A program made the translations under genes and the position numbers. Under the pieces are notes generated by a model. That model worked only from the letters and a program-made list of their open reading frames with translations. It was not told the DNA's origin and searched no databases. A stretch of DNA of 64,000 nucleotides. It comes from Roridomyces roridus. Lineage: Eukaryota > Basidiomycota > Agaricomycetes > Agaricales > Mycenaceae. This document shows positions 1 to 10,671 of this stretch, in pieces. The DNA lies in assembly GCA_029378245.1 (NCBI GenBank), contig JARKIF010000014.1:1488001-1552000 (forward strand). Reading direction: 5' to 3'. How positions within the stretch are numbered: position 1 is the stretch's first letter; every line of letters begins with the position of its first letter.

Positions 1-3000
1 ACACCATTGGCATGTCCGACCTTCGTGCCGCCCTACGCGCCCTCTCTTTCAAACACACCCCTGCCGTCCTCTCCCTCCTCTCCGCTATCCTTGCCTCCAC
101 CAACATCACCTTCATTCCTGCCGACAATAACATGGAGGCCTCTACCGTCGCTCCAGATGCCATCCCGGCTATCCAGCTCACCTCCCGTTTGCTTGGCGTC
201 CCTCCAGATGAACTCGAGACCGCGCTGACAAACCGCACCTCTTACGTCCGCAAGGAGCTTTACACAGTCCTCCTTGATGAGCGCCAATCGGAAGCGCAGC
301 GTATAAATCTCTCGCGCGATTTGTACGCTATTCTCGTGGCTTTCATTCTCGAGTCTGCCAACCGCCGCGTTGAGCCGCCCAGTGGCACCAATATCATTGC
401 CCTCCTCGATTCCCCCGGCTTTGCTGCCCCGCCCGCGTCGATCGGCCCCGCGGCTTTTGATGTCTTTGCCAGCAACTTTGCGGACGAGCTCGTACAAGGC
501 TGGGTTTCTCAAGCCCTCTTTGCGGACATGGAGGATGTTGTCGGGAACGAGGCCTGTGTCGAGCTACTCCGTGGAGTGCCCATCTCCGACCCTGCTCTTA
601 TTCCCGCCAAGAAGGCTGACAAGGAAGTAGGCGTCCGTGGGGTTCTCGGCGTGTTGGGACGTGCGAGTATGGCGCTCAAGACGGGCAAGGGGGCTGACCG
701 CGACCGCGACGAGGAACTGCTCGCGGAACTCACCGGCCGCTTTGGCTCTCACGCTTCCTTTGACCCGACCCCGCTCCCTCCCGGTGCTGGCGGTGTTGGC
801 ACAGGCAACCTCTCTGCCCGTCCTCGTGCGTTTGGGATCAGCCACTATGCTGGTCCTTGCTCGTACGATGTCAAAGGGTTCGTCTCTGCCGACGCGGACC
901 TCCTCGATCCTGCCATCGTCACCCTTTTGCGCGCTTCCACCGTGCCCTTTGTCGCCAAGCTCTTTGCTGGGCCGTCTCTTGCCGCGGAGCCCCATGCACG
1001 TGACGTCAACACTGTCGTTCAAGCGCAGGTGTCGTCGCGTCCCCTCAGGATGCCCAAACTCGGGGGCGAGGCGGCATTGCGGCGCCTGGATCCCGGCAAG
1101 ACGTTTGGGACGATTACGCAGCTCGATGGCACACTCTCTGCACTGCTTCAGGGTGCTCAGACCGAGGGCCATGCGCGTCTGTGGACCTTGGGATGTGTAC
1201 GGCCGAACGATTCGGGGAGTGCGAATTCGTTTGATAAGCGGCGGGTGCGGGCCCAGTTGAGGGCATTGATGGTGCCAGCGCTCGTCCAGCGTGCTGCTGG
1301 TGGAGACTTTGTGGCCGAGTTTGATGCAGAGGAGTTTTGCGCACGGTATGTGCCGACGATGCGTGGGGATGTGGAGGAGAGGATTGAGCAGTGTGCGCGG
1401 GCTGGCGGGTGGCGAAGTGGCGTTGGTGGAGAGTACAAGGTTGCTGGCGGGCGCGTGCTTGTGGGCTACGAGGCCTGGAAAGGCGTCGAGGACGTCTTGC
1501 GTGCCGCCGAGAAGGGCCGTGGAGAGGAACGTGAGGTTGATGAACCAGAGATGGACGAGCCAGAGGGCACCGAGTATACTCATGGGCAGCATGGCTATGA
1601 GGAGAGCGTGCGCGACCAGCCTGCGTATGGCGATGGTGGGTTGCTTACTCCGGCTGATCCGTTTGCTGGCGGGGTACCCGCCCTCGGTGGCCCAGGCAGC
1701 GGCAACGGGAGTGGGTGGGGCGGTGTTGGCTCGGACTACAAGACCAGCCCTGCCGGAACGATGGAGGGTTATCCCGACTCTCCGTTACCATCCAAGGACG
1801 GTCATCGCGATATGGGCCCCAGCGCAGGTTTCGTGCAGAAAGACGCCCTTCTCGCCAACAGCGCGGTCGAGGAGGTTCCCTCCAGCCGTTCGCGTCGCCT
1901 CTGGCTCTGGTTGACCTGGGGTATCACATTCTGGATCCCTTCCTTCATGCTGACCCACGTTGGACGCATGAAACGACCCGACATTCGCCTCGCTTGGCGC
2001 GAAAAGTTCACCATCTTCTTCCTCATCTTCCTCCTGAACGGCATCGTCATATTCTACATCGCCATCTTCGGTCGTTTGCTGTGTCCCAACTTCACCAAGG
2101 CGTGGAGCCTGAACGAGGTGGCCGAGCACACGGATGACAACAATTACTGGGTCGCCATCCAGGGCTCCGTGTACGATGTGTCCAATTTCATCGGCGGAGA
2201 CCACAGCGATATCAACTCGGAACCCAGTAACAGCCCGGACATCCGCGAGGCGTTGGCAGGCCAGGATCTTACGTATTATTTCCCTGTGCCGCTTACCCTC
2301 GGTGCGTTTGTTTCCAGCTTTCTGTAATTTTTTCAGGCTCATTGTTGTATAGGGTGTCCGACGCTGGTGACTGACAATACCGTCACGTTGTCGATCAAGA
2401 ATTTCACCAATACCGAGCCGACGGCGATGCATCTCAGTGGTGATTCAGGCAGCCAGAGTGCTGCTTTGAAGAAAAACGATTGGTACACCTCCACGTTCCA
2501 ACCCAAGATCCAGGAATTCCACAAGGGCCCGGTGGTGTATACGTCCAAGACGCTCTCAGCGTTTGCTGCAGACACCGATGTTGCCAAGTAAGTGGCATTG
2601 TTTCGTGTGTAAGAATTATCCTTACTGGTTTTAGGATCTGGGGGCGATACAATGACAAGATCTACGACCTCACGGACTATGTGAATACGCTCACGATCCA
2701 TGTGAACGACGCCAAATACGCATTCCTCGACACGGATCTCGTCTCTATATTCAGGCAACAGTCGGGGCAAGACATTACGAAACCGCTCAACAAAGTACTC
2801 GACGCCATGCCGGCTGATCAGCGCGGCCTGAATATGCAGTGTCTGAACAATGCGTTTTTCATTGGCGAGTGGGACTTCCGCAAGAGTCCCCGGTGCACCG
2901 TGCAAAACTATTTCCTCATTGTGGCCTCGGGAATTCTCATGGCGTCCATGGGGCTCAAGTGTATGTTTCAATACTCTTTTTCTTGTACTCGGAACTTACA

Positions 3001-5590
3001 TTCCTCTACAGTCTTGGCGGCGCTGCAGCTTGGAGGCAAGCGCAATCCCGAGTTACAAGACAAGTTCGTCTTATGCCAGGTGCCGTGCTACACCGAGGGC
3101 GAGGATTCTCTGCGTCGCACGGTCGATTCGCTCGCCAGTCTCAACTATGACGACAAGCGCAAGCTCATCTTCATCATCTGCGACGGGAACATCATCGGTA
3201 GCGGTAACGACCGTACGACACCCAGAATCGTACTCGACATTCTTGGTGTGGATCCACAACTCGACCCGGAGCCCCTTTTGTTCAAGTCGATTGGCGAGGG
3301 TTCTAAGGCGCTCAATTACGGCAAGGTGTATTCGGGTCTTTATGAGTTTGAGGGTCACGTTGTACCGTGCGTGGTTATATTCTTTCTGCTTTTTTCGTGA
3401 GTCTGAATGATCTTCTCAGGTACATGGTTGTCGTCAAAGTCGGCAAGCCCACTGAACGCTCCAAGCCGGGAAATCGTGGCAAGCGCGACAGTCAAATCCT
3501 GTTGATGCGTTACCTCAATCGAGTGCATTTTGACGCTCCCATGTGTCCGTTGGAGCTCGAGATTTACCACCAGATGCGGAACGTCATTGGCATCGACCCG
3601 GCATTCTACGAGTACATCTTCACGGTCGACGCTGATACTGTATGTTTCCTTTTCTTTATTGTTCTTCAATGGCTAATTGAGCTCGCAGACGGTCATGCCC
3701 GATGGGCTCAATCGGTTGGTGGCAACCTCTGCCGACGACTCGAGCATCATCGGCGTTTGCGGCGAGACCAAGCTCCAGAACGAGGAGGGTTCGTGGTGGA
3801 CGATGATTCAAGTTTACGAGTACTACATCTCGCATCATCTGTCCAAGGCCTTTGAGAGTCTCTTCGGCTCGGTCACGTGTCTTCCTGGATGTTTCTCCCT
3901 GTACCGCCTTCGTACGGCCGACAAGGGGCGTCCCATCATCATTTCAAATCGGATCATTGAAGAATATTCGGAACCCAATGTCGACACGCTGCACAAGAAG
4001 AATCTGTTCTCGCTTGGCGAGGATCGGTATTTGACTACCCTGCTCATGAAAAACTTCCCGACGTTCAAGACCAAGTTCACCCCGGACGCTACCGCACACA
4101 CTATGGCTCCCGAGTCGTGGAAGGTTCTCTTCTCGCAGAGGCGTCGGTGGATCAACTCGACGGTGCACAACTTGTGCGAGCTCGCGTTCTTGCCCGAGTT
4201 GTTTGGCTTTTGCTGTTTCTCGATGCGGTTCTTTGTCTTTATTGACCTTATCGGTACTTTGGTATGTGTTTGCTTGATTAATAGGCCGATGTTTGCTGAC
4301 GATTGGGATCTAGATTCTGCCGGCGACTGTGGTTTATGTATGTTAAATCTGATGTCACGCCCAGACTTTACTGAACGGTTCTTTCTTGTAGATCATTTAC
4401 TTGATCATCTCGGTCTCCACTGGAAGCTCGCCATTCCCTGAGATTGCCATTATCATGATTGGTGTGGGATACGGTCTACAGGCCATCATCTTCATTGTTA
4501 AGCGTGAATTCATGTTGGTCGGATGGATGGTGGTGTATATCCTATCGTACGTGTTCTGTCCTTGTTCTTTGCCATCTTGCTGACGCTTCTCGTCCAGGTA
4601 TCCCGTCTACAGCTTCCTCTTGCCCGTCTATTCTTTCTGGTGTATGGACGAATTCGGTTGGGGTAACACTCGTCTTGTGATCGGAGAGGGCAAAGACAAG
4701 AAGGTTATCATCAACGAGGACGAAAAGTTTGACGACTCTATGATCCCCCTCAAGAAATTCAGCGGTGAGTTGTTGGCTGGCGGTTCTTGGTCTTGAGCTG
4801 AACCTGCTTCTAGAATATGAAGCTGAGGCATGGGAAACGGGCTCGCGTCATTCCGAGGACACTGGATACAGCGGAAAACCGCGGTCTCGTTCCCGCGCTC
4901 CCAACTCGCGAGGACAGTCGCCACATCCGTATCAGCAGGCATCCCAATCGGGCGATTACTACCGCGATACTAACCTCACGGCCAACAACAACTCGAATCC
5001 CAACCTCCGTCCTCAACCGTCGCTCTCCAATATGTCGCAACACCAACAGTCGCCGTTTGCGGCCCCGCAGTTGCCGTTCATGCCGTTTGGAGGAGGACCT
5101 GGTTCGATCGCGGGCTCTGATCACGGGATGCCCATGATGACTCCGATGGGCTACCAGAACACGGGCAGCATGTACGGGATGATGCCGCCGATGATGAGCA
5201 ACATGAATTTGTACGCGGGGAGCTTCAATGGCTCACAAGCCGGCTTTGCGCCACCAGTGATGCCTGCGGCCGCTGGTGGAATACCGCGACCCATGTCGAC
5301 TTTGTCGTTGGCGACGACGGCCAATATGTTCTCTGGCCCGAGTCAAAACCCCAATCCCTCGGATGACGAGCTTTTCAATGCTCTGCGGAATTACCTCAGT
5401 ACGCAGGACCTGATGACTGTTACGAAGAAGTAAGCCGTCCATTCGCCGTGCTTGCCTGCCTCGATGCTGACAACACTTCTCCTTTAGAACCGCGCGGGAA
5501 GCCATTATGGCGCGATTCCCCAACGCGGATCTTACATCTCGAAAGGAGTTTTTGAACCGCTCCATTGACACGATCCTTTCAGAAGCATAG
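1..5590 (+). CDS. Chitin synthase with myosin-motor-like, cytochrome b5-like and DEK-C domains (5' partial)
   Basis: Membrane enzyme polymerising UDP-GlcNAc into chitin at the plasma membrane. The reading frame is already open at base 3, and the ATG at 12 lies inside the degenerate myosin-motor-like domain (the family has an internal M-x-DLRAA stretch there), so the true start is upstream. Order: end of the motor-like domain (to about 1480), a low-complexity linker, two membrane segments (about 1890-2080), a cytochrome-b5-like segment (WSLNEVAEH, about 2100-2300), then the glycosyltransferase-2 core with [19 protein letters not shown] and the QRRRW product-binding motif (about 4132), a membrane cluster, a Pro/Gln-rich tail and a C-terminal DEK-C domain. 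Ten short introns are seen, including 2302-2352, 2588-2634, 2961-3011, 3367-3419, 3640-3688, 4262-4313 and 4338-4393. All key motifs are intact and no frameshift is seen. This matches the class V/VII type known from filamentous fungi. Confidence 0.95.
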
Positions 5591-5873
5591 AATTCCTTTC
5601 CTTTCCTTTTTATCACACCACAATCATCGGACTATCATGCATGACTTTTAGTTATCCTTTGCTTTGCATTGCTGGACCCTGGACTCGCCCTCGTATTTTA
5701 CACTTTTTGTTATGGACTGACTGGCCGTGGAGAGTATATATAGCCATTATCGACGATAATTAGTTCGGGGCTGAAATAAAGATTCGAGTAAACTGCCTAA
5801 TTGGGAAGCGGGTGTAGTGGGCAAATAGTAGCAAAGTGATGGGCATTCTGACTAGAGAACAAGTGCGTGGCAT
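5591..5873. other. Convergent intergenic region between chitin synthase and SDR gene
   Basis: Short region between two converging genes. It is T-rich just after the chitin synthase stop and has an AATAAA-like run (GAAATAAAG near 5773) that could serve polyadenylation. No gene is seen. Confidence 0.4.
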
Positions 5874-7194
5874 TTACAGGTACTTGTCTACGATGAATTT
5901 CACTTTATCGTCGACCTTGGAAAGGATATCTAACGTGTCTTCCTAGTAGGCCTTCAGCGCTGCGCAGAGTAGAGAATCGACACCTTGAACTTACCCAAAT
6001 GAGATCCTGCGCTTTGCATCCTTCAGGTGAGAGCACAAAATCGCTGACTTCCTGAACACGCGAACCAGCGATATATTGTCCACGTATTTCCTCGGGATGG
6101 TCTTCCTGGGCCAAGGCGGCCCAAACGAGCTGTCTACTGCCCACCTCTGCGGTAAACGCTAGCACGAACTTCATGAAGCGGTCGATCAGCATGCGGAGGC
6201 CGCTGTATGTGCGAACGAGTTCGGAGTGGCAGAATCTGCATGATATACAGAGTGAGTTGCGGTCCTGGGGGGTGTTTGGAGGTTGGTTACCCGGGAGATA
6301 CGGCATTGACGACGAGCGAGGACGAAGATGGGAGGCGGGCATTTAGTGCACGGACAAAGAACACGTTCAAGACTGTATTGATTTTCAGTTATCGTCACTT
6401 GCATTCAAAAATACACTACGTTTGGTCAGAGGGTACCGCGCGCCCATAGCTCTGCAACCAGGTTAACTTGAAGATTCAGAATAAAAAGTGGAATCAGACT
6501 TGGGAGTACAATACTCGGCCTTCCCGATAGTCTTGATTATTTCGGGACTTTCGACGACGGGTTTTTCAATTCGGGCAAAATAATGCAGCATGCTCGAGAC
6601 CACGACAATCCGAGGCACTGTCTTGTGTTCTTCGGCCGTTTTGAACATGGCGGGAAGCAAAAGAAAAATCAACAGTGAGGGGGCGAGATGGTTGACCTGG
6701 ACACTGTAAGCTTGGTTAGGATACTGAACAGCAAGTTGAATAGCACATGCCTCGATTCCCAGCCGTCCTTGGTAGCATCGTAGGTCGACGACACGATGCC
6801 AGCATTCGCGATCAGGATATCCAGCCGCCCACCGTCTTGTTCACACTTGCCTGCGAATTTCTTCACCGACTCGAAATCAGCTAGATCGACAATCCAGAGC
6901 TCTGCCCGGTCATAGCCAGTTACAGCTTTCAGCTCTGTCCATAGAATCAGCTCGTCAGTCGTCTGGCACATCAAAAGTAGATTTACTTTCGAGCGCCGCT
7001 TGTCCCTTGCTCTGGCTGCGACACGCCATAATAACTCGCCCCGGATTCATACGCGCAAAGTGCTGCGCGGCTTCAAATCCGAGCCCCGTGTTGGCGCCAG
7101 TAACGAGGATGGTCTTGCCAGTCAGGTCGGCTTGAACGACGGGGGGCTGCGGAGTCCACTGAGTCTTCATGAAGCCCCAAATTCCAGGTTTCAT
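5874..7194 (-). CDS. Short-chain dehydrogenase/reductase (copy S1)
   Basis: Classical NAD(P)-dependent SDR resembling the retinol-dehydrogenase/WW-oxidoreductase-like fungal group. The N-terminus (MKPGIWGFMKTQW) is followed by the Rossmann motif TGANTGLG, the N-A-G motif (ANAG) and the catalytic YxxxK as RYPLTK at about 6430. The exon set, read with about five short introns, ends EDTLDIL...DKYL then TAA at 5874-5876. Each exon aligns with paralog S2 (7688-8965, opposite strand), which fixes the start and the splice sites. No lesion is visible. The substrate cannot be predicted, because this family is large and promiscuous. The gene is head-to-head with S2, with a broken third copy in the 493 bp between them. 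Confidence 0.88.
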
Positions 7195-7439
7195 GGCGGA
7201 GGCGTGTCAGGTTCCAAGTCGACGCGTACGCATACCCATTACTTATACTGAGGAAGCAGCAAGCTGTTGTAAACATGATGGATTCCCGCTCTTCGGAAGG
7301 GCTGCCGCGGCACCGTCCGCCCTGCTTCAAGCCGACGCTGTCGTCAGCGCCGGCGGGTTACGAGGAGAATCGTATGTCATCCAGAGATAATTAACGGGGA
7401 TGTAAGTAACCCGATACTTTGTGAGTTTGAGATGAACGA

Positions 7440-7593
7440 ATGGGTTGAAACATCTTGTCGACGATTGGTCGGCGCAAATGCTGATGAGCACGAAAAGTGC
7501 TGCGCTGCTTCAAACCCAAGCCCAGTGTTGGCCCCAGAACGGACAGTCTTGCCAGTGATATTAACATGAAGAACGGGGCTGCGGTCCCCATTG
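7440..7593 (-). pseudogene. Relic of a third SDR N-terminus
   Basis: On the minus strand this piece encodes, in shifting frames, QW-G-PQP, then ITGKTV, then GANTGLGFEAAQHF. These are the first exon and nucleotide-binding motif of the S1/S2 dehydrogenases. At least two frameshifts and stops break it, and nothing downstream (lower coordinates) continues the gene. It is best read as a decayed third copy left from local duplication. Confidence 0.75.
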
Positions 7594-7687
7594 AGCGGTG
7601 CGGTTGAACGTTGCCGTCCGAAGGAAGAGACGACGGATCAAGGTTTTGCGGATCTTTGGCCCAAATGCAGCTTTTCCTCTGGCCACC

Positions 7688-8965
7688 ATGAAATACGGAA
7701 TCTGGGACCTCATTCGAGACCAATGGACGCCTCAGCCCGCAGTCCTCAAAGCCGACATCACAGACAAAACAATCCTCGTCACTGGCGCCAACACGGGCCT
7801 CGGGTTTGAAGCGGCGAAACACTTTGCATCCATGAATCCCGGGCGACTCATTCTCGCGTGTCGGAATCGGGCAAAGGGTCAGGTGGCAGTTGAAAGTAAG
7901 TAGGAATTCGTTGTTTACGCGTTTGGCGCGAGAACCGGCGGTATAGACATCCAGGCTTCAACGGGATTCAAACTAGTCGAGCTCTGGATTGTGGACCTCG
8001 CAGATTTTGGCTCGGTTCGCCAATTTGTGGACAAGTTCGAGCAAGATGGAGGGCGGCTGGATGTCTTTGTCGCCAACGCTGGTATTGGTACTGCGGCGTA
8101 CGAGGCCACAAAGGATGGTTGGGAGTCGAGGTGCGTAAATCCTCGCAGTGGCCACTGGCAAATCTTATTCGATGACGCGTTGGCAGTCTGCAAGTTAACC
8201 ACCTATCCACCTCGCTCCTTGCGCTCCTCCTCCTCCCTTCGATGATGCAAACCGCTAAAGAACACGGCACGACCCCGCGAATCGTTATTGTCTCGACTCT
8301 GATGCATTACTGGGTTGCACTCGACCAAGGCGTACTACAAAGCTCACAGGTTATCAAGACACTTGGAAGCGCAGAGTATTGTACACCCGAGATGATGCAG
8401 TTCAGATACCCTGTAACAAAGCGTATGTCGCTTCTCTCTTTCAATTCACAGCATTGCAATGTACATCTGCAGTTCTCAACCTTTTCTTCATTCGTGCGCT
8501 AAACTCGCGCCTCTCCTCCTCTATCGTCGTCAACGCCGTGAATCCGGGGCACGTTCTCTTCTTCCATGGCGTCCACCAAGAATCAACGTCACTCTACAGA
8601 TACTGCTACTCTGAAATCCGTCGCGACTTTACTGGCTTGCGCGCTTCCATCGACCATCTCATGCAATTCATGCTAGCCTTCAGAACGGAAGTAGGCAGCA
8701 GGCAGCTCGTCTGGGCCGCCCTCGCCGATGAGAATGAATTTGCGCTTCGTGGGGAGTATATTTCTGGTTCTTGTGTCAAGGAGGTTAGTGATTTCGTGCT
8801 TTCGCCCGAGGGAAAGAAGGCGGAGGGGTTGATTTGGGTGAGTGACCATTTTGGCTGGAGGAGAAAGAGGCTGATATTTTTCAGGAGGATACGCTGGATA
8901 TTTTGAACAAGGTCGATCCGAGAGTTAGTGAAATTGTAATGGAGTTCCTCTCTTCCAAGGCTTGA
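7688..8965 (+). CDS. Short-chain dehydrogenase/reductase (copy S2)
   Basis: Paralog of S1 in the opposite orientation. It starts MKYGIWDLIRDQW after a good Kozak context (GCCACCATGA), has TGANTGLG, ANAG and the catalytic YPVTK, and ends EDTLDILNKVD...SSKA then TGA. Five introns are inferred by comparison with S1. One intron is odd: where S1 has a GT donor after AV(S/N)PG, S2 has GC (around 8550), and this 51 nt intron contains no stop and is a multiple of three. Retaining it would add 17 residues in frame. The cofactor-binding and catalytic residues are present, so activity is plausible; the substrate is unknown. Confidence 0.87.
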
Positions 8966-9142
8966 ATTTATTTTCTATTGGAATGACAATGAATTGGGAG
9001 AGAACCTCCAATATTAATGGTGAATCACAAATCGCAACGCCATGGTAAATTAAATAAATAAGACGAAGAAGGAAGAAGAAGAAAAGATTTGCGGGACGTC
9101 AGAGCACCAAGTGTTGACGCCCTGGGCGAATTATCATGCCCG
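8966..9142. other. Non-coding stretch downstream of S2
   Basis: A/T- and GAAGAA-rich sequence between the S2 stop and the tRNA-like locus. No gene is seen. Confidence 0.4.
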
Positions 9143-9227
9143 ACCACCTCCGGGAATCGAACCCCCGACGGGAGTAGCCCGCCGTTCTTGGACCGAATTC
9201 TATCATGATCCATTGAGCCAAGGTGGC
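9143..9227 (-). tRNA. tRNA-like sequence (degenerate, possibly tRNA-Arg-derived)
   Basis: On the minus strand an 85 nt unit has a perfect 7 bp acceptor-like pair (GCCACCT with AGGTGGT, one G-U), an internal Pol III A box (TGGCTCAATGG) and a B box (GGTTCGATTCC). However, the D stem pairs poorly, two T-stem pairs are G-G mismatches and the anticodon arm is not clear, even allowing an intron. The 5' third resembles fungal tRNA-Arg. It may be a pseudo-tRNA, a tRNA-derived SINE head, or a tRNA with a short intron that I cannot fold by eye. Confidence 0.4.
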
Positions 9228-9878
9228 TGATTTAACAGCAAAGAAACTGAATACATACCCATGCATTCGAGAAGTCCGTCTGAATTTTTCGAGCGCAGAT
9301 TGCACCAGAGTCGCTCGCTTCGTTCCGTTTTGAGCTTGCGATGCTTGATGTATCCCGGCTAGACGTTTGGTTACCGCGGCTTGCCAACAACCCCACACAG
9401 AACGTTCGAACGCATCTACGCCGGCTCCACTCAACGTCGGTTTTATTGCAACTTTGCCGAGCTATGTACTAGGCCCTGCGGTGCCTGCCTCAGCTGCCGA
9501 TTGATTGGAATGACGGCCCGCGGCGAATGACTTGCTCGAGCTCTGAGTCGGCGCGTAAGTACCTTACTTACTTGTGTTCCACTGGCAGCTGAGTACATAT
9601 CGAGAACTATTCCAGCCCTTACGCGTGCTTGGAGATTTCCCGTATTCCATCCCAGCCTCTCAGATCTCTCAAGAAGTTCCTGCCGGAGAATTTTGGGTTG
9701 AAACATGGTGTCGACTCGCCCGTACGACGATCGAGTCTCGCATGTGAGTAGAGCTGAAACACAGAGTACAGTCATTCAAAATAGTAGTACAACACGAATT
9801 CAGTTACAGACAAGAGCATCAAGAGAGCGAGAGGAGTGAAGAGCACCCCGCGCGCTGTCTCCCAAAGAGACCAAGCCC
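9228..9878. other. 650 bp without a supported gene
   Basis: Several short open frames are present on both strands, but none has a recognisable domain or clear splice-linked partners. It probably holds the 3' region of the repeat-protein gene to its right. Confidence 0.35.
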
Positions 9879-10079
9879 TCAGAACTTCTCGTGGTGGTGC
9901 TTGTGCTTCTTCTTGTCCTCGACCTCCTCCTCCCGCTTCTCGTGTCTCCCCTTGTGGTGGTGCTTTTTCTTCTTGGCATCCTCCACCTCCTCATCCTCGT
10001 CGTCCCGCTTCTCGTGCTTCTCTTTGTGGTGCTTTTTCTTTTTCTTGTCCTCAGCATCCTCCACATCCTCCTCACGCTT
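9879..10079 (-). other. In-frame repeat extension beyond the premature TAG
   Basis: Directly after the TAG that ends the repeat protein, the same frame continues with KRE, then KKKKKHHKEKHEKR-, AKKKKHHHKGRHEKR- and KKKHKHHHEKF- type units before a normal stop at 9879. The repeat grammar is unchanged. This is therefore former (or read-through) coding sequence of the same gene, giving 246 instead of 179 residues. A single G-to-T change explains the stop. Confidence 0.75.
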
Positions 10080-10671
10080 CTAGTGCTTCTCCTTGTGATG
10101 CTTCTTCTTTTTGGCATCCTCCACCTCAATGTCCTCGTCCTCGTCCCGCTTGTGGTGCTTCTCCTTATGATGCTTATGCTTTTTAGCGTCCTCGACCTCG
10201 ACGGCCTCATCATCATCATCCTCCCGTTTCTCATGCTTCTCCTTATGATGGTGCTTCTTTTTCGCGTCCTCCACCTCCTCCTCCCGCTTCTCGTGTTTCT
10301 CCTTATGGTGGTGCTTTTTCTTCTTGGCCTCCTCTACCTCCTCGTCATTGTCCTCACGCTTCTCGTGCTTTCCCTTGTGATGGTGCTTCTTCTTTTTTGC
10401 CTCCTCAACGTCCTCCTCCCGCTTCTCGTGCTCATGGTGCTTATGGTGATGCTTCTTGGCGTCCTCGCCGGGCGCGACCTCGGCAGGGAAGCGACGTTCG
10501 ACGCAGTTGAACCCCTTGGCGCACACGAGCTGTAAAATGCGATTATGATCAGCAATAATACGACAACGACCAGCGGCTCACGTCGTCTCTCTCGAAGACC
10601 TCCCGTGCGACGTAGGCAGAGGAAAGGGAGAAGAGGAAGAGGGCAGCGGCAACAGAGGGCGCGAAACGCAT
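10080..10671 (-). CDS. Secreted His/Lys/Glu-rich repeat protein with KR sites (Kex2-processed repeat protein candidate)
   Basis: Two exons. Exon 1 (10671-10582) encodes MRFAPSVAAALFLFSLSSA, a convincing signal peptide, then YVAREVFERDD. A 52 nt intron (GTGAGC...TTACAG, 10581-10530) leads to exon 2. The mature part is a run of about 25-30 residue units, each made of an acidic stretch (EEDVE, DDDDEAVEVED), then AKKKKHHHKEKHE, then the dibasic KR that Kex2 cleaves. Such signal-peptide proteins with KR-spaced repeats are known in fungi as Kex2-processed repeat proteins; the His clusters could bind metal ions. The frame stops at TAG 10082-10080, exactly where other repeats have GAG (H-E-KR). The same frame then continues with two and a half more repeats to 9879. 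The peptide function is unknown. Confidence 0.72.

Noticed and set aside
12..14. ATG at 12 as the chitin synthase start
   Set aside because: The frame is open to the window edge and the residues before and after it match the interior of the myosin-like domain, so the gene starts upstream.
564..1592. Minus-strand open frame of 342 residues
   Set aside because: Antisense to the chitin synthase motor-like domain in GC-rich DNA; no domain.
9891..10535. Long plus-strand open frame of 214 residues, very hydrophobic
   Set aside because: It is the exact antisense of the KKHHHKEKHEKR repeats; the Leu/Val-rich pattern is a by-product of repeat codons. No start context or signal peptide logic.
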